DNA of 7,950 nt, from the NCBI GenBank assembly GCA_051010055.1, contig JBPCVY010000288.1:1-7950 (forward strand), in the 5' to 3' direction. This document shows positions 1-7,913 of this stretch, piece after piece. The notes beneath the pieces are model-generated. The model worked only from the letters and a program-made list of their open reading frames with translations, was not told where the DNA came from and did not search any database. A program made the position numbers and the translations under genes. The DNA comes from CAJQND01 sp051010055. Lineage in GTDB: Bacteria > Pseudomonadota > Alphaproteobacteria > Rhizobiales > CAJQND01. Position 1 is the stretch's first letter; each line of letters opens with the position of its first letter.

Positions 1-781
1 CCACAACACCATTGCCAACCAGGCCGCGGGCAAGAGCCAAAAGCTCAATTGCAGCTTCAGGATTTTCCAACCCGGCCAATGCTGCCTGTCGGTCAACCGG
101 TTTTGGAAACAGCTTTAGCGTTGCCGCGGTAATGATGCCAAGCGTGCCTTCAGAGCCAATAAAGATGTCCTTTAAGTCATACCCGGTATTGTTCTTGCGC
201 AACCGGCTTAATCCATCCCAGATGCGGCCATCCGGCAGCACCACCTCAACGCCCAGCACAAGGTCGCGGGCATTGCCATAAGCAAGCGTGGAGATACCGC
301 CGGCATTTGAGCCGAGGTTCCCACCGATTTGGCAAGTGCCTTGCGAGCCAATGCGCAACGGGAAAAGTCTTTCCACATCATCGGCGGTTTGCTGAACATT
401 CTGCAAGATGGTGCCGGCCTCAACAGTTATCGTGTTGTCGAGGGCATCGACATTTCTGATTTTGTTAAGCCGTGAGAGGGAAAGCACAATCTCGTTGCCG
501 GTGTCGAAAGGAACCTGGCCCCCGACAAGCCCGGTATTGCCGCTTTGTGGCACGATTGCCGTGCCGGTCTCGCTGGCAAGCTTCATAATTTGCGAAACTT
601 CGTCCGTAGAGGCCGGGCGCAACACCATCGCCGCCTTGCCAAAAAACTTGTCGCGCCATTCAGTAACGTAGGCCCTGGTCTCTTCTTCGCCGGTCAGGGC
701 ATATTTTGCGCTCACAATTGCGGCAAACCTTTCAAGGGTTTCCGGCGAGGGTTGTGAGGCGGTGTGAGAGAAATCATGCAT
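1..781 (-). CDS. FAD-binding oxidoreductase, D-2-hydroxyacid (D-lactate/D-2-hydroxyglutarate) dehydrogenase type, 3' end outside window
   Basis: I translated this minus-strand frame by hand. It is open for 260 codons from ATG 781-779 to the left edge without a stop, so only the N-terminal half of a protein usually about 470 residues long is present. Residues about 50-226 are the PCMH-type FAD-binding domain of the GlcD/D-LDH/D-2-hydroxyglutarate dehydrogenase group (COG0277). Visible motifs are PQSGNTGLVGGQVP (78-91), IGGNLGSNAGG (152-162), and the stretch from RKNNTGYDL to IGSEGTLGIIT (195-218). The substrate-binding C-terminal domain is missing, so the substrate cannot be fixed. The family oxidises D-2-hydroxyacids to 2-oxoacids with FAD and passes electrons to a carrier. 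The start lies 38 bases after the sua5-type gene, suggesting co-transcription. I see no good Shine-Dalgarno sequence, so the exact start is less certain than the family. Confidence 0.9.
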   Translation of the reverse strand, partial: MHDFSHTASQPSPETLERFAAIVSAKYALTGEEETRAYVTEWRDKFFGKAAMVLRPASTDEVSQIMKLASETGTAIVPQSGNTGLVGGQVPFDTGNEIVLSLSRLNKIRNVDALDNTITVEAGTILQNVQQTADDVERLFPLRIGSQGTCQIGGNLGSNAGGISTLAYGNARDLVLGVEVVLPDGRIWDGLSRLRKNNTGYDLKDIFIGSEGTLGIITAATLKLFPKPVDRQAALAGLENPEAAIELLALARGLVGNGVV

Positions 782-819
782 TGGCAGACTTTAGTGATGA
801 ACCAAATCAAGGTCTAGCG

Positions 820-1767
820 TCAGCTCTTCGGCCTGGGTGCGGCTGCCCGTTGCAGGCGGTCGTTGATGGCCTCGCCAAGGCCTGTGTCCGGAATGGGTAC
901 AACAGCGATGCGGTCAGCTTCTGCATCCAGTTCGTGGAGAAACCGGAAGAGATTTGCCGCTGCCTCCTTCATATCACCTGTTTCAGAAAGGTTGCGCACT
1001 GGCCCCCCATGCTGGGGAACATCAGCGCCAAAAGCCAAAAGGCCCTCGTTGGGCGCAGCTTCTGTCACGTTAAGGCGCACCGGCGCATCAGGCGCATAGT
1101 GGCTTTCAAGCTGGCCGGGCGATGTAGGGGCATCCTCGGCCTTCTGAGGCTCACCAAATGGCATGCCTGCCGCCTTTTCCAGCTCAACGCGGGGAATGCC
1201 GCCAGGTCGCAACAAAGTTGCGGGCTCTTCAACGCATGAAACAATGGATGATTCCACGCCAACAGGTGTCGCCCCGGCATCAAGAAAAACGGCAACCTTT
1301 CTGCGGTCTAGGCCGTGAAGATGACGCGGTTCGGTGGGGCTGAGTTTGCCGGAAACATTGGCGCTGGGCGCTGAAACCGGGATTTTTGCCGCTGCAAGCA
1401 GTTGGCGGGCAATCGGGTGCGCGGGAACCCTTATCGCAATGGTGTCGAGCCCTGCGGTGGCTAGAGAGGCAATCGGGCAATCTTTCTTGCGGGGAACAAC
1501 AATTGTCAGCGCGCCTGGCCAGAACGCGTGGACAAGCCGCTTTGCGGTTTCGTTGAACTCACCCAGCTTTTTTGCCTTCTCAATAGTTGCCACATGCACA
1601 ATCAGCGGGTTGAAGCGCGGGCGTTGCTTGACGGTGTAAATTTCGGCCACCGCCTCATTAGACAATGCATTCGCGCCGAGGCCGTAAACGGTCTCGGTTG
1701 GAAACACCACAAGCTTGCCTTCATGGAGCGCGCTTACGGCATCTGCAATGTCCTGCGGGCTTATCAT
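820..1767 (-). CDS. L-threonylcarbamoyladenylate synthase, Sua5 type
   Basis: This 315-residue protein makes threonylcarbamoyl-AMP from threonine, bicarbonate and ATP. That is the first step of N6-threonylcarbamoyladenosine (t6A37) synthesis in ANN-decoding tRNAs, in the cytoplasm. The YrdC-like domain covers residues about 5-200. It shows FPTETVYGLG (22-31), the KxR pair K47/R49 in KQRPRFNPLIVHV, the SAN motif at 135-137 followed by VSG, GVESSIV (170-176), and LLRPGGIPR. The conserved linker SPGQLESHYAP follows, then a Sua5 C-terminal domain. The length and C-terminal domain separate it from the shorter TsaC/YrdC (about 190 residues). The ATG at 1767 has an AAGGGG-like site 11 bases upstream and no in-frame alternative close by. 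It is the first of two leftward genes and is divergent from the acyl-CoA dehydrogenase gene. It looks intact. Confidence 0.95.
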   Translation of the reverse strand: MISPQDIADAVSALHEGKLVVFPTETVYGLGANALSNEAVAEIYTVKQRPRFNPLIVHVATIEKAKKLGEFNETAKRLVHAFWPGALTIVVPRKKDCPIASLATAGLDTIAIRVPAHPIARQLLAAAKIPVSAPSANVSGKLSPTEPRHLHGLDRRKVAVFLDAGATPVGVESSIVSCVEEPATLLRPGGIPRVELEKAAGMPFGEPQKAEDAPTSPGQLESHYAPDAPVRLNVTEAAPNEGLLAFGADVPQHGGPVRNLSETGDMKEAAANLFRFLHELDAEADRIAVVPIPDTGLGEAINDRLQRAAAPRPKS

Positions 1768-1897
1768 GGCTGCCCATACCCCTTGATTGCCAATTGAACC
1801 TTATTGTCCGGGCGCTTAATGTGGCCCTTGGTCAACGACCGGCTAAAAAGCGACGCGGGAACAAGCGTCACATAAATGGAAACACACAGGAAGGCAA
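1768..1897. promoter_or_regulatory. Divergent intergenic region between the sua5-type and acyl-CoA dehydrogenase genes
   Basis: These 130 bases separate two divergent starts, so promoters for both directions should lie here, but none is convincing. The best minus-strand -35 candidate is TTGACC (1834 to 1829). Its nearest -10-like hexamer, GACAAT (1808 to 1803), is 20 bases away, which is too far. For the plus strand I see no matched -35/-10 pair. A strong ribosome binding site AGGAAGG (1888-1894) sits 3 bases before the ATG at 1898. I see no operator palindrome. Confidence 0.45.
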
Positions 1898-3684
1898 ATG
1901 ACCTATACCCCACAACTCAGCGATTTGCGCCATGCGTTGAACGATATAGCGGATTTTGGCAGCTTTCTCGATGCAGGCGGGGTTGAAGGGCTGGACAGGG
2001 AACTTGTTTATGCGGTGCTGGAAGAGGCGGGAAAGTTCGCCACCAGCGTTCTGGCGCCGATTAATGTGCCAGGCGATGAGTATGGCGCAAAACTCGATAC
2101 CGAGACGAATGAAGTTACAACCGCGCCGGGCTGGAAGGATGCCTACGCCCAATGGTGTGAGGCGGGCTGGGCGGCATTGCCGTGCGAGAGCGAACATGGG
2201 GGTCAGGGGCTGCCCGTTTCCGTTGGCCTTGCGGTGCAGGAACTTTGGAACACGGCGGCGAATGCATTCGGCATCGGCACCCTATTGACGCAAGGGGCCG
2301 TGGAGGCCATCCATGCCCACGGGTCTGAGGAATTGCAACAGGCCTATTTGCCGAAAATGGTGTTGGGGGAATGGATGGGCACCATGAACCTCACCGAGCC
2401 ACAGGCCGGTACCGATCTCGCTGCATTACGCTCAAAGGCCGAGCGCGCCAATGATGGCGCCTACCGAATTTCGGGCACCAAGATTTTCATTACCCATGGC
2501 GAGCATGACTTAACCGAAAATATAATTCATCTGGTGTTGGCGCGCCTGCCTGATGCGCCGGAGGGAACCCGTGGCATCTCGCTTTTCCTGGTGCCGAAGT
2601 TCCTTCCCGATGAAAATGGCGATCCCGGTGAGCGGAATGATCTGAAATGCATTGGTGTTGAGAAAAAGCTAGGCATTCACGGCTCACCCACCTGCACCAT
2701 GCAGTATGGAGAGAATGGCGGCGCCGTGGGCTGGCTTGTAGGCCAGGAAAACAAGGGGCTCGCCTGCATGTTCACAATGATGAACAATGCCCGCCTGCAT
2801 GTGGGCATGCAGGGCGTTTCGATTGCCGAAAGGGCCTACCAGCACGCCTTGGCATATGCTCAGGACCGCAAACAGGGCAGGCGGCCGGGCACAGATGGCA
2901 TGGTGCCGATAATCGAGCACCCTGATGTGCGGCGCATGCTCTCTGATATGAAGGCGAAAACCGCTGCGGCCCGCGCCATATGCTTTAAAACCGCAATGGC
3001 CCTTGATTTATCGCGCCTCGGGGCCGATGAGAAAACGCGGGCCGAGAATCATGCTCTTGGCGGGCTGTTAACCCCAGTTGCCAAGGCATTTTCCACCGAT
3101 ATGGGAGTTGATGTGGCCTCCACCGGCATTCAGGTGTTCGGCGGTATGGGGTTTATCGAGGAAACCGGCGCCGCCCAGCATTTAAGAGATGCCCGCATCA
3201 CGCCCATTTATGAAGGAACCAACGGCATTCAGGCCATCGATCTGGTGACCCGCAAGCTGCCGCTCGGCAATGGCGATGTGGTGTTCAGCGTGATTTCGGA
3301 GCTTAAGGACATTGCCGATGAAGTCATGCTCGCCAATGATGAAAGCCTTGGCCGCATGGGCTACCGGCTGAGCGCTGCCATTGAGGAATTCGAAGAGGCC
3401 ACCACATGGATGCTGCAAACATTGAATGACAATGTGGACCGGGCCCTTTCCTCCGCCACACCTTATTTGCGCCTATTTGGAGTGACCGCCGGTGGCTGCT
3501 GGCTGGCCAAGGGGGCATTGGCGGCCATGCGCGCTGAAGATGAAGGCGAAGACGTGCGCGCCTTCCGCGTTCAACTTGCACGCTACTATGCGGAAAACCA
3601 CATGCCCCAGGCGCGCGCATTGTCCTCAACCGTTCGCGGCGGCGCCCACGCACTCGATCAACTCACCCCGGAGGCATTGAGCCT

Positions 3685-3688
<4 letters not shown>
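1898..3688 (+). CDS. Acyl-CoA dehydrogenase with C-terminal extension, DmdC-like
   Basis: A 596-residue FAD enzyme that should introduce the alpha,beta double bond into an acyl-CoA and pass electrons to electron-transfer flavoprotein. In order there is a short N-terminal acyl-CoA dehydrogenase extension (about 1-35), an alpha-helical N domain, and a beta domain with LTEPQAGTDL from residue 165 and CIGVEKKLGIHGSPT near 250. The C domain carries FGGMGFIEETG and PIYEGTNGIQA, where Glu439 is the expected catalytic base. A further C-terminal domain (about 470-590) makes it longer than ordinary dehydrogenases of about 380 residues. This layout is that of the 3-methylmercaptopropionyl-CoA dehydrogenase (DmdC) group. 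Many members are not tied to DMSP breakdown and no other dmd gene is here, so the substrate is open. The start has an excellent AGGAAGG site. It overlaps the next gene by 4 bases (ATGA). Confidence 0.95.
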
Positions 3689-4623
<935 letters not shown>

Positions 4624-4634
4624 ACGGAACGATA

Positions 4635-4889
4635 ATGAACGACAAAGCAGAAAAAAAAGTTATTTCCTCCATGACTTTTGAAACCGCCCTGGCAGAGCTT
4701 GAGGAGATTGTGCAAAAGCTTGAGGGTGGCCAGGTGAGCCTTGAGGAATCAATCACCATTTATGAGCGCGGCGAAAAGCTGAAAGCCCATTGTGACGCTA
4801 TGCTGAAGAAGGCCGAAGCGTGGATTGAGAAAATCACCCTTTCAGCAGAAGGTAAACCGGAAGGCGCTGAACCTTTGGACGTGGACTGA
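4635..4889 (+). CDS. xseB: Exodeoxyribonuclease VII small subunit
   Basis: Exonuclease VII degrades single-stranded DNA from both ends to oligonucleotides. Several XseB copies assemble with one XseA catalytic subunit. This 84-residue protein is the usual XseB length and has the family signature: FETALAELEEIVQKLEGGQ, then SLEESITIYERGEKL and a basic, helical C-terminal half (CDAMLKKAEAWIEKI). I chose the ATG at 4635, with GGAA 6 bases upstream, over the in-frame TTG at 4620, which overlaps the stop of the preceding gene and adds five residues without visible conservation. xseA is not in the window, as is usual. Adjacency to an HDAC-family gene is, from memory, a common arrangement in alphaproteobacteria, where dxs often follows. 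Here a methyltransferase gene follows. Confidence 0.93.
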   Translation: MNDKAEKKVISSMTFETALAELEEIVQKLEGGQVSLEESITIYERGEKLKAHCDAMLKKAEAWIEKITLSAEGKPEGAEPLDVD

Positions 4890-4920
4890 CGCCGGACAAG
4901 GACAATTTTACGAGCAAGAA

Positions 4921-5979
4921 ATGCTGACCCCGCTTGACAGACTGAGCTATGCGGCGCGCCAAAGCGCCCGGGTTGCCTGGTATATGGGCCATTACTTCGC
5001 ATCGCAAAGGTTCCGCCAGGCCAACAATGCCGGTGAGGCCAAGCCCGATGTGCGCCGGGAAGGACCTAAGAAAAATGGCCCTTCGATGGAGCAGGTGCTG
5101 GCCGATCTTGCCGAAACCTTCCGGGACGATCTTGCCAATGCGGAGGCGGGCTATTATCCGCTTCCTAATGACAGGGACGGCCCGTTCCCAGAGCTTATCC
5201 GGCGCAGCCGCAAATATTTTGCCGACTTGCCCGTGGCCGCTGAGCGCAAACAGGCCCGGCGCGGCGACGAGGTCTATTCGCCTGAGTTGAAAGATGAGCT
5301 GCCGGCCTATTTCCTGCAGAACTTCCATTTCCAGACGGGCGGTTATCTCACCGAGGAATCGGCCGAACTGTACGACCTCCAGGTGGAGGTTTTGTTTTCC
5401 GGTTCCGCCAACGCCATGCGCCGCGCCTGCCTGGTGCCGCTGGCCAAATACATGTATGGTCGCGACCAGCGCAAGGTGCACCTGGTTGATATTGCCTGTG
5501 GCACCGGGCGCTTTCTGTGTTTTGTCAAACAGGCCTATCCGCGGCTTAACATCACCGCCTCCGACCTGTCAGAAGCATATTTGAAGGAAGCCAAATCTCA
5601 CCTGAGAAACTGGCCGGACATTAGCTACCTGCCGGCAAATGCGGAAAAACTGCCCGTTGCAGATGGCGCGTTTGACGTGGTGACCTCGATTTATCTCTTC
5701 CACGAGGTGCCGCCGAACGTACGCCGCATCATTGCGCGGGAATTTGCCCGCATTCTAAAGCCTGGCGGGCGGCTGATCTTCATGGACAGCCTCCAATATG
5801 GCGATAAAGCGGGATATGACGGCATGCTGGAGTCGTTCCCCATCAACTTCCACGAGCCTTACTATTCCAGCTACATCAAGGAAGATTTAGCGGCCAACTT
5901 CGAAGAAGCCGGCCTGGTAGTTCAGGAACAAAAACCGGTGTTCCTGTCGAAGCTTGTGGTAGCGGACAAGTTAGCTTGA
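4921..5979 (+). CDS. Class I SAM-dependent methyltransferase with long N-terminal region
   Basis: A 352-residue protein. The C-terminal half (about 185-345) is a Rossmann-fold methyltransferase of the UbiE/Methyltransf_11 kind. It shows motif I DIACGTGRF (190-198), the acidic residue D215 after strand 2 (ITASDLSE), the NAEKLPVADGAFDVV stretch with D252, HEVPPNVRR, and ILKPGGRLIFMDS. The first 180 residues are a conserved-looking helical region I cannot assign to a domain. It has RLSYAARQSARVAWYMGHY near the start and YFLQNFHFQTGGYL before the catalytic domain. The substrate is unknown. The frame is open from 4825, but starting there would overlap xseB by 65 bases, so I place the start at ATG 4921, 31 bases after xseB. 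The only Shine-Dalgarno-like sequence, AAGGA (4898-4902), is 18 bases upstream, so initiation may depend on coupling. It is the last gene of the run. Confidence 0.88.
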   Translation: MLTPLDRLSYAARQSARVAWYMGHYFASQRFRQANNAGEAKPDVRREGPKKNGPSMEQVLADLAETFRDDLANAEAGYYPLPNDRDGPFPELIRRSRKYFADLPVAAERKQARRGDEVYSPELKDELPAYFLQNFHFQTGGYLTEESAELYDLQVEVLFSGSANAMRRACLVPLAKYMYGRDQRKVHLVDIACGTGRFLCFVKQAYPRLNITASDLSEAYLKEAKSHLRNWPDISYLPANAEKLPVADGAFDVVTSIYLFHEVPPNVRRIIAREFARILKPGGRLIFMDSLQYGDKAGYDGMLESFPINFHEPYYSSYIKEDLAANFEEAGLVVQEQKPVFLSKLVVADKLA

Positions 5980-6180
5980 GTTCTTCCTATTTAAAAAATA
6001 TTTTAATTGCATTATTTGTTTTTCACAACTCTGAAATGTTACACTGAGTTTCAATCAATTTTGGATTCTTAACAACATCGTTCGCTGAATTTCATCGCGT
6101 AGAATTCACCCTCTAAATTCCTAGGCTAATGGATGACGGATTGCGCAAAATCAGCTGGCAAAAAAATTTTCTTTCAGTTC
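5980..6180. other. AT-rich spacer after the operon
   Basis: These 201 bases are clearly AT-richer than the genes to the left and mark a compositional break right after the methyltransferase stop. There are several A- and T-runs (5991-6020) but no GC-rich stem before them, so I do not call a terminator. An ATG at 6133 is in frame with the broken gene that follows and would add 16 residues, but the added part does not look conserved. No gene is supported here. Confidence 0.6.
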
Positions 6181-7115
6181 ATGCCCAAAACTTCGAAATC
6201 ACGTGAACATCACTGGTGGCCTGTGAGTCTTCAAAAATACTGGGCGGATAAGAATGGCGATATCTCTTGTATCGATCCAAAAGGAAAAATTCAAGAAAAG
6301 CGCGTAATGAACCGGTAAGTCGCTCGAAAATCTCATGGCCATAGCTGCTTTAGAAATTCACCGTGGAAACAAACTTTGAGCCCGTTTTTGCAAGTGTTGA
6401 CAATTCAATTCCAAGAGTCGTGGCGACACTTGAGCAATTGAAACCGAGGGGAGTGTCTCCTGCTGAATTCTTTGTGTTCATGAGGTTGCTTTTTAAACAC
6501 GACACACAATTTCGCGGCATTTGCAATTTTTATCGGTTGGATGAAACTATTCAACGAGAACTGTTGAACTTAGTATACTCACTTCTTCTCCGCAGTCCTT
6601 CTGCTCGTTTTCGGTATGCAAGCATGCCAAAAAGTTACGGTTTTCCGGCTAATGAAGACTACATGAATTGCGATCTTGCGAAGAGTGAGGTGCATAATCG
6701 TTATCGGACTGCACTTCGCCTTACTCAAAATATCAAGCATTTGAGCGTTTGCTTCGTGCTGCTTTTTTCAATTCACGGACGATTTGTTTTTGGCGACGGA
6801 AACCTTGATTGGCTTTCGGCCAATCTACATCGTAATTGGATCAACGGTCGCGCGTTAGTGCCGCTGACACCACATTTATGTGTTTATCTTTGTGTACCGT
6901 GTTCAATGCGGTCCGAATCCAACTGTGCATCAATTCTAGCATCGCCTTGGATGGTGAATTTCGTTAACAAGTAGGTCCAAATTTACTCGCGCGAAAACTT
7001 GTTCCTTCTTGGCAAAAAGCCTGCGATTCTGCCGGAGTTTCGTCAACGCCAACACTTCAAGCACAAACAACAAAAAGACGTACTTATAGATTTGTTAGAC
7101 GATCTGCTGGTCTAG
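6181..7115 (+). pseudogene. Broken hypothetical protein gene, possibly DUF4238-like
   Basis: Pieces in two frames read as one protein of about 310 residues. The first piece (ATG 6181) begins MPKTSKSREHHWWPVSLQKY and reaches a TAA at 6316. The same frame reads on to Ser-Pro-Trp at 6358-6366. The frame then shifts: restoring one G near 6365 joins Pro-Trp to ETNFEPVF in the next frame. That frame continues through YSLLLRSPSARFRY and FVFGDGNLDW to GRALVPLTPHLCVY. A TAG at 6972 interrupts it. Sensible sequence resumes (VQIYSRENLFLLGKKP) and ends at a TAG at 7113. The N-terminal HHWWP and the late PLTPHLC motifs recall DUF4238-type proteins, but I am not sure of the family and know no function. The AT-rich composition unlike the flanking operon suggests acquisition by transfer, followed by decay. 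No good ribosome binding site is visible. Confidence 0.65.
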
Positions 7116-7304
7116 GAGAATGGAATTCGAACACTGTTTAGGAACAAATTGGAACAAAGAAAACCTTTGGACTTAGAGACAGTGATACGTGCAGGGAAAT
7201 AAGGCAGCCTGAGAGTCTGGAACCAAGGGTGGAAAATTTTCAACATCAAAGTTGGGCTTGCCGAAAGATGGAGGTTTCGCTCCCCTCTCAAATTAGGATT
7301 CCGC
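7116..7304. other. Non-coding remnant between the broken gene and the repeats
   Basis: No convincing gene lies here. After the TAG at 7113 the same frame stays open for 28 codons to a TAA at 7200 (including RNKLEQRKPLDLETVIRAGK), which may be a further decayed coding remnant. The minus-strand frame 7306 to 7112 (64 codons) has no recognisable protein. Composition changes from AT-rich to GC-rich at about 7300. Confidence 0.4.
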
Positions 7305-7344
7305 AATGGTTCGAGACGAGCCTTCGGCTCTCCTCACCATGAGG
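7305..7344 (+). repeat. Palindromic intergenic repeat, copy 1
   Basis: An imperfect palindrome. ATGGT (7306-7310) pairs with ACCAT (7336-7340), GAG (7313-7315) with CTC (7333-7335), and GAGCC (7318-7322) with GGCTC (7326-7330) around a TTC loop. It shares the blocks CGAGACG, GGCTC, TCCTCA and TGAGG with the reverse complement of copy 2. From memory, short palindromes with the core CGAGACG...CTCCTCA are abundant between genes in Hyphomicrobiales genomes. That cannot be confirmed from this window. Confidence 0.7.
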
Positions 7345-7369
7345 TTGAGTGGGCGCGGCACCCTTAATT

Positions 7370-7411
7370 CCTCACCCTGAGGAGCCGCCGGAGGCGGCGT
7401 CTCGATGGGTG
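7370..7411 (-). repeat. Palindromic intergenic repeat, copy 2, inverted to copy 1
   Basis: CACCC (7373-7377) pairs with GGGTG (7407-7411), GAG (7379-7381) with CTC (7401-7403), and GCCGCC (7384-7389) with GGCGGC (7393-7398) around a GGA loop. Read on the minus strand it lines up with copy 1. The stem arms of the two copies differ but remain self-complementary, which suggests selection for folding. The copies face each other across a 25-base spacer, a REP/BIME-like arrangement that may fold together as one larger hairpin. Confidence 0.7.
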
Positions 7412-7430
7412 GCGCGCGTCTACAAAAAAC

Positions 7431-7461
7431 TTATCCCCGCTGTTGTGGGTGCCCTTATAGT
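7431..7461 (+). promoter_or_regulatory. Possible promoter of the structured RNA
   Basis: TATAGT at 7456-7461 is a good -10 hexamer. The only -35-like hexamer, TTATCC at 7431-7436, is weak and 19 bases upstream. Transcription would start near 7467, where the first predicted helix of the RNA begins, and that agreement is the main support. Confidence 0.3.
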
Positions 7462-7466
7462 CTGGT

Positions 7467-7858
7467 CACCGCCTACCGCAAAGGAAGAGTGCTCGAGACC
7501 GTCTTGAACATGTGGGCAGGCGGGTGGCGTCCCGAAATGTGTAGGCTTAACGGAGCCGGCCTAACCGGGCGCAGCTGTGCCAGACCGCCTCCCCGCCGGG
7601 GAAGCTGCCTGAGTGCTAGCTCAGTATCTCTCGTTTGCTTGCAAGCGGAGGTGCTGACCTCTGGGACTTCGGTTCCGGCGGCGGGCAAATTCGTTTCGAT
7701 TGCCTGGTGAAGACGCTGGCCAGCGTTGTTTGAACCCTCAGGCGAGACAACATGTATCGGGCCCCGTTAAACGGGTTCGTTAAGTCGCCACGCGCGGGTC
7801 GTTCAGAACCGCTGAATATTGCTACGGAATGCGGTTTGTGAATGACCCGCGTTTTCTT
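7467..7858 (+). ncRNA. Candidate structured noncoding RNA, class unknown
   Basis: About 390 bases with no credible protein in any frame but many local helices: 7467-7474/7518-7526 (8 bp, one bulge); 7571-7576/7603-7608 enclosing 7590-7594/7598-7602; 7609-7613/7620-7624; 7648-7652/7657-7661; 7663-7667/7672-7676 closed by a cUUCGg tetraloop; 7684-7688/7700-7704; and 7763-7767/7771-7775. The last is a long terminator stem (7793-7851). A -10-like hexamer lies just upstream. The direction is set by the T-run after the last stem. I looked for tmRNA, RNase P RNA, SRP RNA, 6S RNA and self-splicing intron hallmarks and found none that fit. Function and exact ends are unknown. A run of intergenic palindromic repeats without transcription is the alternative. 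Confidence 0.42.
7793..7858 (+). terminator. Strong intrinsic terminator (long stem plus T-run)
   Basis: CGCGGGTC (7793-7800) pairs with GACCCGCG (7844-7851). The stem continues with 7801-7805/7839-7843 (one G-U) and AACCGC (7807-7812) with GCGGTT (7831-7836), giving about 19 base pairs around an 18-base loop. TTTTCTTT follows directly at 7852-7859. There is no T-run on the other side, so it acts on plus-strand transcripts. The stem is longer than in most intrinsic terminators. Confidence 0.75.
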
Positions 7859-7863
7859 TGTTT

Positions 7864-7913
7864 GAGCTCGCGGCAGCTCCCGCTTCGCGTGAGCGCCTCC
7901 GCATGGGCGGCGC
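7864..7913. repeat. Cluster of short GC-rich inverted repeats
   Basis: GAGCT (7864-7868) pairs with AGCTC (7875-7879), CGCT (7881-7884) with AGCG (7892-7895), and GCGCC (7893-7897) with GGCGC (7909-7913), with overlap between neighbours. This may be another intergenic palindromic element, or a terminator for a leftward gene lying beyond the right edge. No T-run supports the latter. Confidence 0.4.

Noticed and set aside
706..1239. A 177-codon plus-strand frame
   Set aside because: It spans the antisense of the sua5-type gene and the oxidoreductase start, both well supported by motifs.
1800..1836. Promoter TTGACC/GACAAT for the sua5-type gene
   Set aside because: The 20-base spacing is too long for a sigma70-type promoter.
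4825..4920. Earlier methyltransferase start at 4825
   Set aside because: It would overlap the xseB coding region by 65 bases, and the added residues simply mirror xseB in another frame.
4834..5481. A 215-codon minus-strand frame
   Set aside because: It lies opposite the methyltransferase gene, whose motifs are clear, and has no recognisable protein.
5950..6025. Intrinsic terminator after the methyltransferase gene
   Set aside because: The only inverted repeats are a 4-bp CAAG/CTTG and AT-only stems, not a GC-rich hairpin before the T-runs.
7420..7860. tmRNA or RNase P RNA as the identity of the structured region
   Set aside because: No ANDN-type tag frame or tRNA-like T-arm was found on either strand, and the GAGGAAAGTCC core of RNase P RNA is absent. 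A GGCTTA at 7544 lies in the wrong place for the RNase P 3' core.
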